From a bacterium (GTDB lineage Bacteria > Latescibacterota > UBA2968), in contig JAPUJS010000279.1 of the NCBI GenBank assembly GCA_027296045.1, positions 1-9,259 on the forward strand: a DNA stretch of 9,259 nucleotides. The letters run 5' to 3'. The position numbers and the translations under genes were made by a program. Under the pieces are notes generated by a model. That model saw only the letters and a list, made by a program, of their open reading frames with translations, was not told the origin of the DNA and searched no databases. Below, piece by piece: positions 1 through 6,625 of this stretch (position 1 is the stretch's first letter; each line of letters starts with the position of its first letter).

Positions 1-495
1 CGACGGCTTAAACAACGTCACCAAACACCCACCGACAGCCGCCAGCAAAATTCCCATCACAAACTGCCAGTTCAAACTCCCCCACCCACCGGAAGGCGGG
101 TGCAACACCAGAGACACCACCGCATTCACCATAGGCGCTCCGGCAAACACAATCGACATCACCACCGCCGGCGTTCCTTTTGCACCAAAGGCCAGCAGCA
201 CGCCAAAAGCTCCGATCGCGCCCACAATCCCGGCCAGCAAGGACCAGGTCAACCCCCGCATCGGAAACACCCAGTCCGATCCATTCATCACCAGCACAAT
301 GATCGATCCGATTACAGCCGTCAACAAATACGCCACACCCACAAACAGAAAGGCCTTATACCGCCCGTTCACCGGGTCGGCCATCCCCATCTGTCCCGTG
401 TGCAAAAAGATCCCGTACAACCCCCACGCCCCCACCGTCATCAGCGCAAAAACCAACCACGTAAGCCCGGAAGATGAAGCATGTTCAGCCGGCAT
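1..495 (-). CDS. EamA/DMT-like integral membrane protein, C-terminus cut by the window edge
   Basis: My own translation of the reverse strand gives 165 open codons from the ATG at 493-495 to base 1, with no stop, so the protein is incomplete. It begins MPAEHASSSGLTWLVFALM. About five hydrophobic stretches are visible, near residues 12-31, 48-70, 82-103, 109-131 and 144-162, separated by short loops rich in Gly, Pro and charged residues. The Gly/Ala-rich helices (for example AGIVGAIGAFGVLLAFGA) and the pattern WGLYGIF at the start of the first helix resemble the drug/metabolite transporter (EamA) superfamily. The start overlaps the 3' end of the upstream glycosyltransferase by 11 bases, which suggests translational coupling, and a GGAGG ribosome site lies 7 bases upstream. 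An inner-membrane exporter or importer is plausible, but no substrate can be named. A non-transport membrane protein is the main alternative. Confidence 0.72.
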   Translation of the reverse strand, partial: MPAEHASSSGLTWLVFALMTVGAWGLYGIFLHTGQMGMADPVNGRYKAFLFVGVAYLLTAVIGSIIVLVMNGSDWVFPMRGLTWSLLAGIVGAIGAFGVLLAFGAKGTPAVVMSIVFAGAPMVNAVVSLVLHPPSGGWGSLNWQFVMGILLAAVGGCLVTLFKPS

Positions 496-1813
496 CTGAA
501 ACCCTCCCTGAGTGAAAGTCCGAATCGGTTACATACCCTCGATACACCTCCAGTGCTGCCTCGGCCATCCTTTCGTCGCCAAATACGCGATGCACCACGT
601 CTTTGCCCTGCTTTCCCATCGCCTCGCGCCCTTCCGTGTCCTTCATCATCTTCAACAAACCGGCCGCCAGCGCCTCCGGAGAATTTGGCTCCACCAGAAT
701 CCCGCCTCCAGTCGCCGCGATCACCTCTGGAAACACCCCGTGCCGCGGCTGCACCACCGGCACCCCATTGGCCATCGCCTCCAAAAGAAACAACCCCTTC
801 GGTTCCCGATAAGTCGTTGGCACAGACAACACGTGAATACGGTTTAAGAAATCAATCTTCTGCTCCAGGTCCACTTCGCCCCGAGACTCAAAAACATCCG
901 AAAGCCCCCAGGCGTCAAGCTGCGCGCGAACCTGCTGAAAATAAGCCTCATCCCGCTTGCCCAAATAACCCGCCACCTGGAGCCGGAGCTTCTCTTTGCC
1001 CACCTGACCCGCCAACTGGTGAAATGCATCTGCCAGAACATGCAGCCCTTTCTCTGGACAGATGCGGGCCAGATAGCCAATCGTAAAAGGCACTTCCGGC
1101 AAATCCCGCTCCCCAACGCCGTGGCCTTCCAGACGAATTCCCAGCCGAACCACATGGATTCGATCCCGCGACACATCCAGATAGCCTGCCATAAAATCGG
1201 CATAATCATCACAGGTCGCCATAAACCCATCTACATCGTTCGCCCGTTCGCGCAACAACTGAAGCGCCTCCGATTGGTAGGGCTCAATCAACCCTTTCAG
1301 AAAAATGTCTTCCCCCTGAAGCGAACACAAAACGGGAACCTGAAGTTCCCGTTTGATTTCCCTCGCCATTCCCAAAAACATCGAATTGGTCAACTGCACC
1401 AGATCCGGCCTGTAGTCTTCCTTCAACCAGCGCACCAGCTTGGCCAGTTCCTTTTTTTGCGGACCCACCTCGCCTTCCAGCACCGATACGGTAAGTGCCC
1501 CCAGATCTTCCGGTCGGGTCGAACCGGCCAATCGTGCCAGACCGTTCAGCAACACCTTGCTATTCAACAAGCGATCCACAAACCAGGGCGTGTGCCGAAA
1601 CAATCCCACCTTCTGCTGCAAATAAACGTTAATTCCGCCGTAAAATACCTGGTCGATACTCACATTGGGCTCGTCGGTCCGCAAAGGCGTATACGTCGGG
1701 ATCAACGCAAAATCCACCCCCTTGCGCTGAAGCGAAGCAGCCAGCGTATTATCATGAATACAACTCCCACAATACATCCCCGCCGCCCCCGCTGCGATAT
1801 AAGCAATCCGCAT
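485..1813 (-). CDS. GT4-family (GT-B fold) glycosyltransferase
   Basis: A 442-residue cytoplasmic enzyme predicted to transfer a sugar from a nucleotide sugar to an unknown acceptor. The N-terminal half (about residues 1-190) is the acceptor-side Rossmann domain and opens MRIAYIAAGAAGMYCGSC, a typical GT-B first strand and glycine loop. The C-terminal half carries the GT4 donor-site marks: GYLARICPEKGL at 246-257, with R250 and K255 placed to bind the nucleotide phosphates, and the E-x7-E motif E337-PKGLFLL-E345, followed by AMANGVPVVQP. Length is normal for the family. An in-frame GTG at 1823-1825 would add four residues (MAFF). I prefer the ATG at 1811-1813 because the family-like sequence begins exactly there; the only ribosome-site-like stretch is a weak GGTGG 8 bases upstream. 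The gap to the upstream flavoprotein gene is 44 bases. Its job could be glycosylation of the locus product or envelope glycan assembly. Confidence 0.9.
   Translation of the reverse strand: MRIAYIAAGAAGMYCGSCIHDNTLAASLQRKGVDFALIPTYTPLRTDEPNVSIDQVFYGGINVYLQQKVGLFRHTPWFVDRLLNSKVLLNGLARLAGSTRPEDLGALTVSVLEGEVGPQKKELAKLVRWLKEDYRPDLVQLTNSMFLGMAREIKRELQVPVLCSLQGEDIFLKGLIEPYQSEALQLLRERANDVDGFMATCDDYADFMAGYLDVSRDRIHVVRLGIRLEGHGVGERDLPEVPFTIGYLARICPEKGLHVLADAFHQLAGQVGKEKLRLQVAGYLGKRDEAYFQQVRAQLDAWGLSDVFESRGEVDLEQKIDFLNRIHVLSVPTTYREPKGLFLLEAMANGVPVVQPRHGVFPEVIAATGGGILVEPNSPEALAAGLLKMMKDTEGREAMGKQGKDVVHRVFGDERMAEAALEVYRGYVTDSDFHSGRVSDAG
503..507 (-). promoter_or_regulatory. Shine-Dalgarno site of the DMT-like gene
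   Basis: Reading the minus strand, GGAGG (inside GGGAGGG) lies 7 bases before the ATG at 493-495. It sits within the last codons of the glycosyltransferase gene. It supports the choice of this start and an overlapping, coupled gene pair. Confidence 0.6.
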
Positions 1814-1857
1814 AAAAAACGCCACCGAATCTCAAAAAACCCGCCTTACCCGATAAT

Positions 1858-3141
1858 CTAAACCTCCATGGTCTCGTAATAATCCACATCCTCAGGCAAC
1901 GAACACATCTCTCCCATGGGCTTGAAAATTGGCGTCACATCGTTGATATACACCTTCCCACTCAGAATATCCACAATACCGTCTACACACTCCGGATGCA
2001 CTTTTAAGAATTGGGCAAAACTGAAATCTTTGGTGTAAAACGCATATACCAGCTTCCGAATCGCCTCCATTCCCGCAATAAACTCCGAACCCCATCCGCC
2101 CAACTGTGCCCCAGAAAAATCATCTTTGTCAAACGCCTCATGAATCGCATCGGCCGCCATCTCGCCCGATTTTAAAGCCAGAAACACGCCCGAAGAATAC
2201 ACCGGATCCAGAAAACCATATGCATCGCCTATCAGCACCCACCCCAGCCCGGCAACCGCACGCGATCGGTAGGAGAAATCTTGTGTCACCTTCACCGGAA
2301 ACAACTGCTCTGCACCCACCAGCCGTTCTTTCATGCGGGCACATTTCTCCAACTCGGTTTCGAAAATTTCCTGCGGTGTCCCTTCCCGTTCCCGGAACAG
2401 ATAATCCAGCCCGCCTACAACTCCCACGCTGACCACATCGTCTGACAAAGGAATCGACCAGAACCAAGAGTCTTTCTCCTTTGTGTGCAAGATCAACGTC
2501 GCCCCTTCATCAATCCCTTCATCCCGATACCCGCCTTTAAAATGCGTGAAAATCGAAGCCTTCTTTAATTCCGGTTCCACCGTCTTCAGGTTCAATTTTC
2601 GCGAAAGGAGCGCACTCCGACCCGTCGCATCCACCACCACCCTGGCCGACAAATCATTCACCCGACCGTTGCGATATTTCACCCGAACACCTATTGCCCG
2701 ATCCCCATCAAAAATGACCTGGAGCACGCTGGCACCCTGCCTTACTTCAGCACCCTTTTCCCGGGCGTTGTCCATCATCATTTGGTCAAACTCACTGCGC
2801 AGCACCTGCCAGGTAACAGAGCTTTCGTGCGGATCGTGTTTGTAAAAATAAAACGGTGCCGACCCCTTTCCCGAACCACTGAAAAACTGCACACTGTATT
2901 TTCTGGTAAACGCACTTTTTTTCAGCTTGTCCAAAACACCCAATCGTTTAAACGACCAGTACGTCCCGGGCATCAACGATTCGCCAATTTGAAACCGGGG
3001 AAACTTTTCCCGTTCCAACACCAATACTCGATGACCATATTCAGCCACCAGAGCCGCCGTTGTACTGCCTGCAGGCCCGCCCCCAATCACAATCACATCA
3101 TAAAGTTCTTTCTTACCATACACCCCGTTTGTTTTTCCCAT
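1858..3141 (-). CDS. FAD-dependent oxidoreductase of the flavin-dependent halogenase-like superfamily
   Basis: A 427-residue flavoprotein. Near the N-terminus (about residues 14-44) is the FAD dinucleotide fold: YDVIVIGGGPAGSTTA followed by an acidic strand end, VLVLERE. Next comes GESLMPGT (53-60), a block shared with phenolic and pyrrole-type flavin halogenases. TRKYSVQFF follows, with K81 at about the position of the halogenases' catalytic lysine. WFWSIP at 226-231 fits the WxWxIP halogenase motif exactly. GDAYGFLDPVYSSGVFLAL (305-323) is the second FAD-binding block. The family includes halogenases, hydroxylases and geranylgeranyl-reductase-like enzymes, so halogenation is possible but not proven; the substrate is probably an aromatic or carrier- or CoA-bound acid. 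An upstream ATG at 3160-3162 would add MGGKGRT; I chose 3141 because AAAGGA lies 6 bases before it. It follows the ligase gene by 33 bases. Confidence 0.88.
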   Translation of the reverse strand: MGKTNGVYGKKELYDVIVIGGGPAGSTTAALVAEYGHRVLVLEREKFPRFQIGESLMPGTYWSFKRLGVLDKLKKSAFTRKYSVQFFSGSGKGSAPFYFYKHDPHESSVTWQVLRSEFDQMMMDNAREKGAEVRQGASVLQVIFDGDRAIGVRVKYRNGRVNDLSARVVVDATGRSALLSRKLNLKTVEPELKKASIFTHFKGGYRDEGIDEGATLILHTKEKDSWFWSIPLSDDVVSVGVVGGLDYLFREREGTPQEIFETELEKCARMKERLVGAEQLFPVKVTQDFSYRSRAVAGLGWVLIGDAYGFLDPVYSSGVFLALKSGEMAADAIHEAFDKDDFSGAQLGGWGSEFIAGMEAIRKLVYAFYTKDFSFAQFLKVHPECVDGIVDILSGKVYINDVTPIFKPMGEMCSLPEDVDYYETMEV

Positions 3142-3147
3142 CGTCCT

Positions 3148-3153
3148 TCCTTT
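3148..3153 (-). promoter_or_regulatory. Shine-Dalgarno site deciding the flavoprotein start
   Basis: On the minus strand AAAGGA, within AAAGGAAGGACG, ends 6 bases before the ATG at 3139-3141. The competing ATG at 3160-3162 has AGGA only at spacings of 10 or 0 bases. This favours the downstream start. Confidence 0.5.
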
Positions 3154-3174
3154 GCCTCCCATTCCTGCAATTTC

Positions 3175-4449
3175 CTAGCGATGATCCGTAAACCGTCTTG
3201 CCTTGAGCTCAAACCGTGGGAGCGTGTTGTTGGGCACCGTCTGTACATAAGTGCGAATCCCCAAAACGTGCCGCACCTCCTTGGCCACGGCCTCGGCAAT
3301 CGAACCCGGTTCGCCCCCGTTCACTTCCATCCGAATTTCCATATCATCCATCGCGTGCCGTTGATAGATATCGACGGCAAACTCGGTTACCTCGGGAAAT
3401 CCCCGTACCACATTTTCAATCGAGCTGGGATACACATTCACCCCGCGGATAATCATCGCGTCATCGAGACGTCCGATCACCCCGCCTTCCAGACGGAAAA
3501 AAGTGCGCCCGCATGCACAGGGCTCCGTCTGCAGTTTCACCCGATCGCCGGTGCGGTACCGAATCACAGGCATGCCAACCCGCCCCAGATTCGTAATCAC
3601 CAGTTCCCCTTCAGCAGCAAATTCATCCGAATCCGGGTCGATCACTTCACAGATAAATTCACCTTCATTTAAATGCATCCCTTCCCGAACGTGGCATTCA
3701 AATCCCCACGCGCCTACCTCGGTCGCCCCCACGTGGTCATAACACCGGGCATCCCAGGCCTGTTCAATACGCCCTTTCGTCCCCGGCAAGCTGGCCCCCG
3801 GTTCCCCTGCATGAATGGTGGTCCGAATGCTGGATCCTGCAATATCGATACCCTCCGCTTCGGCCACCTCGGCCAGATGCAACGCATAGGTAGGCGTGCA
3901 AACCAGCACCGTGGCCTGGTAGTCCTCAATCGCCTGCAACCGCTGAATCGAAGACATCGCCCCACCAGAGATCGACATCGCCCCGATTGTCCGAGCGCCT
4001 TCGTGGGCGGTCCAGAAGCCGATAAATGGACCGAAAGAAAAGGCAAAAAACAGGCGATCCTCAGCCGTCACGCCCGCCCCGCGATACACAGATTCCCAGC
4101 ACCGGGCAAACCAGTCCCAGCTTTCCTCCGTATCCAACCAGCGCAGCGGTTTCCCGGTCGTGCCCGACGTCTGATGAATCCGAATAAAATGTTCCAGCGG
4201 AAACGTCAGATTGGTACCATAGGGGCGATGTGCGTCCTGATCGGCCGAAAGCTCTGCTTTGGTCGTGAAAGGCAACCGCCGATAATCGGCCAGCGTCTGC
4301 ACATCTTCCGGTTGATGGATTCCGGCAGCCCGAAGCTTCTGTTGATAGAATGGATTCTGTTTCAAGACCAGAGCCAGTATCTCCTGCAACTTTTGAAGTT
4401 GTAGCCCTTCAAGCGCACCCCGGTCCAGCGTCTCGTTTTCGGAACTCAT
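3175..4449 (-). CDS. PaaK-like adenylate-forming acyl-CoA ligase
   Basis: A 424-residue cytoplasmic enzyme of the ANL superfamily, closest in layout to phenylacetate-CoA ligase (PaaK). It would make an acyl-adenylate from ATP and a carboxylic acid, then a thioester with CoA or possibly a carrier protein. Core motifs in order: phosphate loop QTSGTTGKP (93-101); HVGATEVG (239-246), the aromatic/Thr-Glu motif; YRTGDRV (298-304); GRLDDAMIIRGVNVYPS (326-342), the hinge and PaaK-type NVYP block; and PNNTLPRFELKARRF (406-420), with K416 as the likely adenylation lysine. All appear intact. C252, H259, C311 and C313 could form the structural metal site suggested by the family's ECxxxxGxH and CxCG pattern (inference). 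The ATG overlaps the receptor's TGA as ATGA, and I see no good ribosome site upstream, so translation probably depends on the receptor. Length matches PaaK. The acid could be aromatic or aliphatic. Confidence 0.9.
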   Translation of the reverse strand: MSSENETLDRGALEGLQLQKLQEILALVLKQNPFYQQKLRAAGIHQPEDVQTLADYRRLPFTTKAELSADQDAHRPYGTNLTFPLEHFIRIHQTSGTTGKPLRWLDTEESWDWFARCWESVYRGAGVTAEDRLFFAFSFGPFIGFWTAHEGARTIGAMSISGGAMSSIQRLQAIEDYQATVLVCTPTYALHLAEVAEAEGIDIAGSSIRTTIHAGEPGASLPGTKGRIEQAWDARCYDHVGATEVGAWGFECHVREGMHLNEGEFICEVIDPDSDEFAAEGELVITNLGRVGMPVIRYRTGDRVKLQTEPCACGRTFFRLEGGVIGRLDDAMIIRGVNVYPSSIENVVRGFPEVTEFAVDIYQRHAMDDMEIRMEVNGGEPGSIAEAVAKEVRHVLGIRTYVQTVPNNTLPRFELKARRFTDHR

Positions 4450-6560
4450 AAATTCAATTCAAAACCGCAATAAAGTTCAGACGGATTGGCCGGGATCACC
4501 GATGTCGATCCAAATCCCCTCGTTTCATACTTCCGATCCGTCAAATTTTTGGCATTAATTCGCCACTTCGTCTGTTTGTATGTATACGACACCGAAGCGT
4601 CGAAGGTCAACACATCCCGAATCTTAAACTGATTTTTCTCGGCAATAAACTGGCTGGTCGTATACCGGGCGCCCGCCCCGATCTCCAATCCATTTTCAAA
4701 CCGTCTCGAGGTCCAGAGATTCAAGATATGTCGCGGCGAAAAAGCCGGCTCATTTCCAGAACGATCTATCCGCTGAAACGTCACGCCCGTCAACGTCAGC
4801 ACCGGCACCAGCTCGGCAAAGCGCGTGAGTTCGGCATCCGAAAAAGCATAGGCCAAAAACGTGTGCCAGTTTCGAATCGGCTGTACCATCACTTCCAGTT
4901 CCACCCCCCGAGACCGCTGATCCCCATTTTGGCGGGTCACCCCCGTCGCGTCCGGAATCCCGATATTGTCCTTTTTCAACTGGTAGACCGCCAGAGAAGC
5001 GTGCAGCCGATTGTCCAACAAATATTTTTTCACGCCCGCTTCAACTTGCGTGCTCTTTTCCACCTCTCGAGGCCCCACCACCTGACTCGAAGGGGGTGCA
5101 AAAGCGCGGCCTGCATTGGCATAAAAAGAAAGATCCGACATGGGCGACAAAACCAACCCCACCATTGGACTGAACGGATTGTAGTTTCGAGAGGTGGAAG
5201 ACACTGGATCGTCGTAATCGATCCGATCGTAACGCCCGCCCAAAAACACCTGGAAACGTTCTGAAAATGCGATCCGATCCACCAGATAAGGTGCAATCAC
5301 CAAACTCTTGGAATCCGCAGCTTGCGATTGCCCCGGAATAAGAAAAAAAGGCCGACTTGCCGTTTCTACCGGGTTGAACAAATCGATATTGGGCAACACG
5401 GCCACATCCAGCGAAAACCGATCCTTCCACCGAATCAGCTCCAACCCCGTCAAAAGTGTATGCGCTACCGATCCTGTCGAAAAAGTGAACATCAACTCAA
5501 GCTGGTTGCCCAACACCTTCTGCCGGTCGTCCAGAATCAACAGCGCCCGAATCAGGTCCAGGCTTCCCTGCGCATTGGGAAATACGCCGTTAAACAACGT
5601 ACCCTGAGACAACCACGAAAAATCGGTATAATACAGCTTGTTGCGCAATGTCACATGTTTGGACAACCGCGATTGTAAATCCACTTTGGCCCGATAAATC
5701 TCCTGATCCGAAACATCAAACGGCGACTGATACGACCGGGTCCTTGGCACATCGGCCAGCCTGCTTCCAACCACCGGCAACCCCGAATCCGACTTATATT
5801 CGCTGGTCACATATTCAAAATTTGCCGTCACCGTCGTCTCTTCGCTTGGCCGCCAAGTCACTGCCGGGTTCACCGCCCAGGTCCCGTTGTCCTTCTCATC
5901 CCGATAGTGGTCCGATACCTGTCGAAGCGCGTTCACCCGAAACGCCACCCCGTCCTCCAGATTTGCCCACCCGACATCCATCGTACCCCGAGCGGTTTTG
6001 TAAGGGCCATAAGACCCCTTGAGCTGAAAGTGGTTTTTAAAAATCGGCTGTTTCCGACTCAGGTTCACCGACCCCGAAAGCGGGTTGCCACCATAGAGAA
6101 ACGCTCCCGGCCCCTTCAACACCTCCACCCGTTCCATATTGTACAGATTGTAAAACGTCACCTCCGGCTCGGCGGTCCCATCCGTTAAGACCAGCCCGCT
6201 CGACAGCGAGTCAAACCCCCGAATGATAAAAAAATCCGTCACCCCAAACACCGACTGCACATTCACGCCACTCACGTTGCGCAACGCATCGCCCAACACC
6301 ACGCTGCTCTGATGTTCAAATAAACCGCGGTTCACCACCCCGATGCTGGCCGGTGTCAATCGCAGCAACACAGGAACCTTGGTCGCCACCGTGCTGACCG
6401 TCGGAATTTTCTCCTTGCTCTCCGTCACCACGATCTCTTCTCCGGCATACACCGGAAGATCGTCTTCTTTCTCCTGCCCTTCTTCTGCAAAAAGCCCGTT
6501 TGACGCGAGCCCCAAAATCAACGCCAGTGTCCAGAACGCAACCCGATAAACCTGCGCCAT
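4446..6560 (-). CDS. TonB-dependent siderophore-type outer-membrane receptor
   Basis: A 704-residue outer-membrane active-transport channel powered by TonB-ExbBD. Residues 1-25 form a Sec signal peptide ending NGLFA before EEGQE. A TonB-box-like stretch, EEIVVTE, lies at 41-47. The plug domain (about 50-170) contains LGDALRNVSGVNVQ (89-102), FFIIRGFDS (110-118) and MERVEVLKGPGAFLYGG (142-158), the layout of ferric-siderophore receptors. The rest, about 180-704, is the beta-barrel, with typical late segments SRGVELEV and FSPRHILNLW. There is no N-terminal secretin-like signalling domain, so it is not a FecA-type transducer. I see no FRAP/NPNL block of haem receptors. The final residues are GFELNL, lacking the usual terminal aromatic. 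GAGGA-like GAGGA sits 7 bases before the ATG, after a 65-base gap. The cargo could be a siderophore or another bulky small molecule; neighbours hint at a product of this locus. Confidence 0.93.
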   Translation of the reverse strand: MAQVYRVAFWTLALILGLASNGLFAEEGQEKEDDLPVYAGEEIVVTESKEKIPTVSTVATKVPVLLRLTPASIGVVNRGLFEHQSSVVLGDALRNVSGVNVQSVFGVTDFFIIRGFDSLSSGLVLTDGTAEPEVTFYNLYNMERVEVLKGPGAFLYGGNPLSGSVNLSRKQPIFKNHFQLKGSYGPYKTARGTMDVGWANLEDGVAFRVNALRQVSDHYRDEKDNGTWAVNPAVTWRPSEETTVTANFEYVTSEYKSDSGLPVVGSRLADVPRTRSYQSPFDVSDQEIYRAKVDLQSRLSKHVTLRNKLYYTDFSWLSQGTLFNGVFPNAQGSLDLIRALLILDDRQKVLGNQLELMFTFSTGSVAHTLLTGLELIRWKDRFSLDVAVLPNIDLFNPVETASRPFFLIPGQSQAADSKSLVIAPYLVDRIAFSERFQVFLGGRYDRIDYDDPVSSTSRNYNPFSPMVGLVLSPMSDLSFYANAGRAFAPPSSQVVGPREVEKSTQVEAGVKKYLLDNRLHASLAVYQLKKDNIGIPDATGVTRQNGDQRSRGVELEVMVQPIRNWHTFLAYAFSDAELTRFAELVPVLTLTGVTFQRIDRSGNEPAFSPRHILNLWTSRRFENGLEIGAGARYTTSQFIAEKNQFKIRDVLTFDASVSYTYKQTKWRINAKNLTDRKYETRGFGSTSVIPANPSELYCGFELNL

Positions 6561-6625
6561 ACATTATTCCTCTTGTTTATGACTCTTTACTCCCGGCGCG
6601 TTTCAAGAGCCCTCATGATAGAAGA
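6561..6625 (-). other. Intergenic gap with an imperfect inverted repeat before the receptor gene
   Basis: This 65-base gap is the longest stretch without a gene. On the minus strand CTCTT pairs with AAGAG (plus-strand arms 6583-6587 and 6605-6609), around a 17-base loop. After a 3-base bulge (6610-6612) another four pairs, ATGA with TCAT, extend the stem over 6579-6616. No U-run follows, so it is not a standard terminator. It could slow RNA decay, or be chance. The receptor's GAGGA ribosome site lies at 6568-6572, just past the hairpin. I see no Fur-box-like palindrome. Confidence 0.25.

Noticed and set aside
481..1086. Plus-strand open frame of about 200 codons
   Set aside because: It lies inside the glycosyltransferase gene, is unusually rich in Pro, Arg and Ala as expected from the antisense of a G-rich gene, and has no recognisable domain.
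1019..1861. Plus-strand open frame of 280 codons
   Set aside because: It is antisense to the glycosyltransferase; the composition (many His, Gln, Arg, Ile, Pro) is that of an antisense frame and the minus-strand product carries all GT4 motifs.
2782..3672. Plus-strand open frame of 296 codons
   Set aside because: It spans the antisense of two well-supported genes (flavoprotein and ligase) and shows no domain.
6576..6606. Minus-strand promoter-like pair TTGAAA and CATAAA before the receptor gene
   Set aside because: The spacer is 19 bases, the -10 match is only 4 of 6, and transcription would begin almost on top of the receptor's ribosome site.
6579..6616. Inverted repeat as an intrinsic terminator of the propeller gene
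   Set aside because: The stem is broken by a 3-base bulge, the loop is 17 bases and no U-run follows, so only a weak structured element is recorded.
6561..6625. Fur box expected before a siderophore receptor
   Set aside because: No GATAATGATAATCATTATC-like palindrome is visible. Iron control could act at an operon promoter beyond the right edge.
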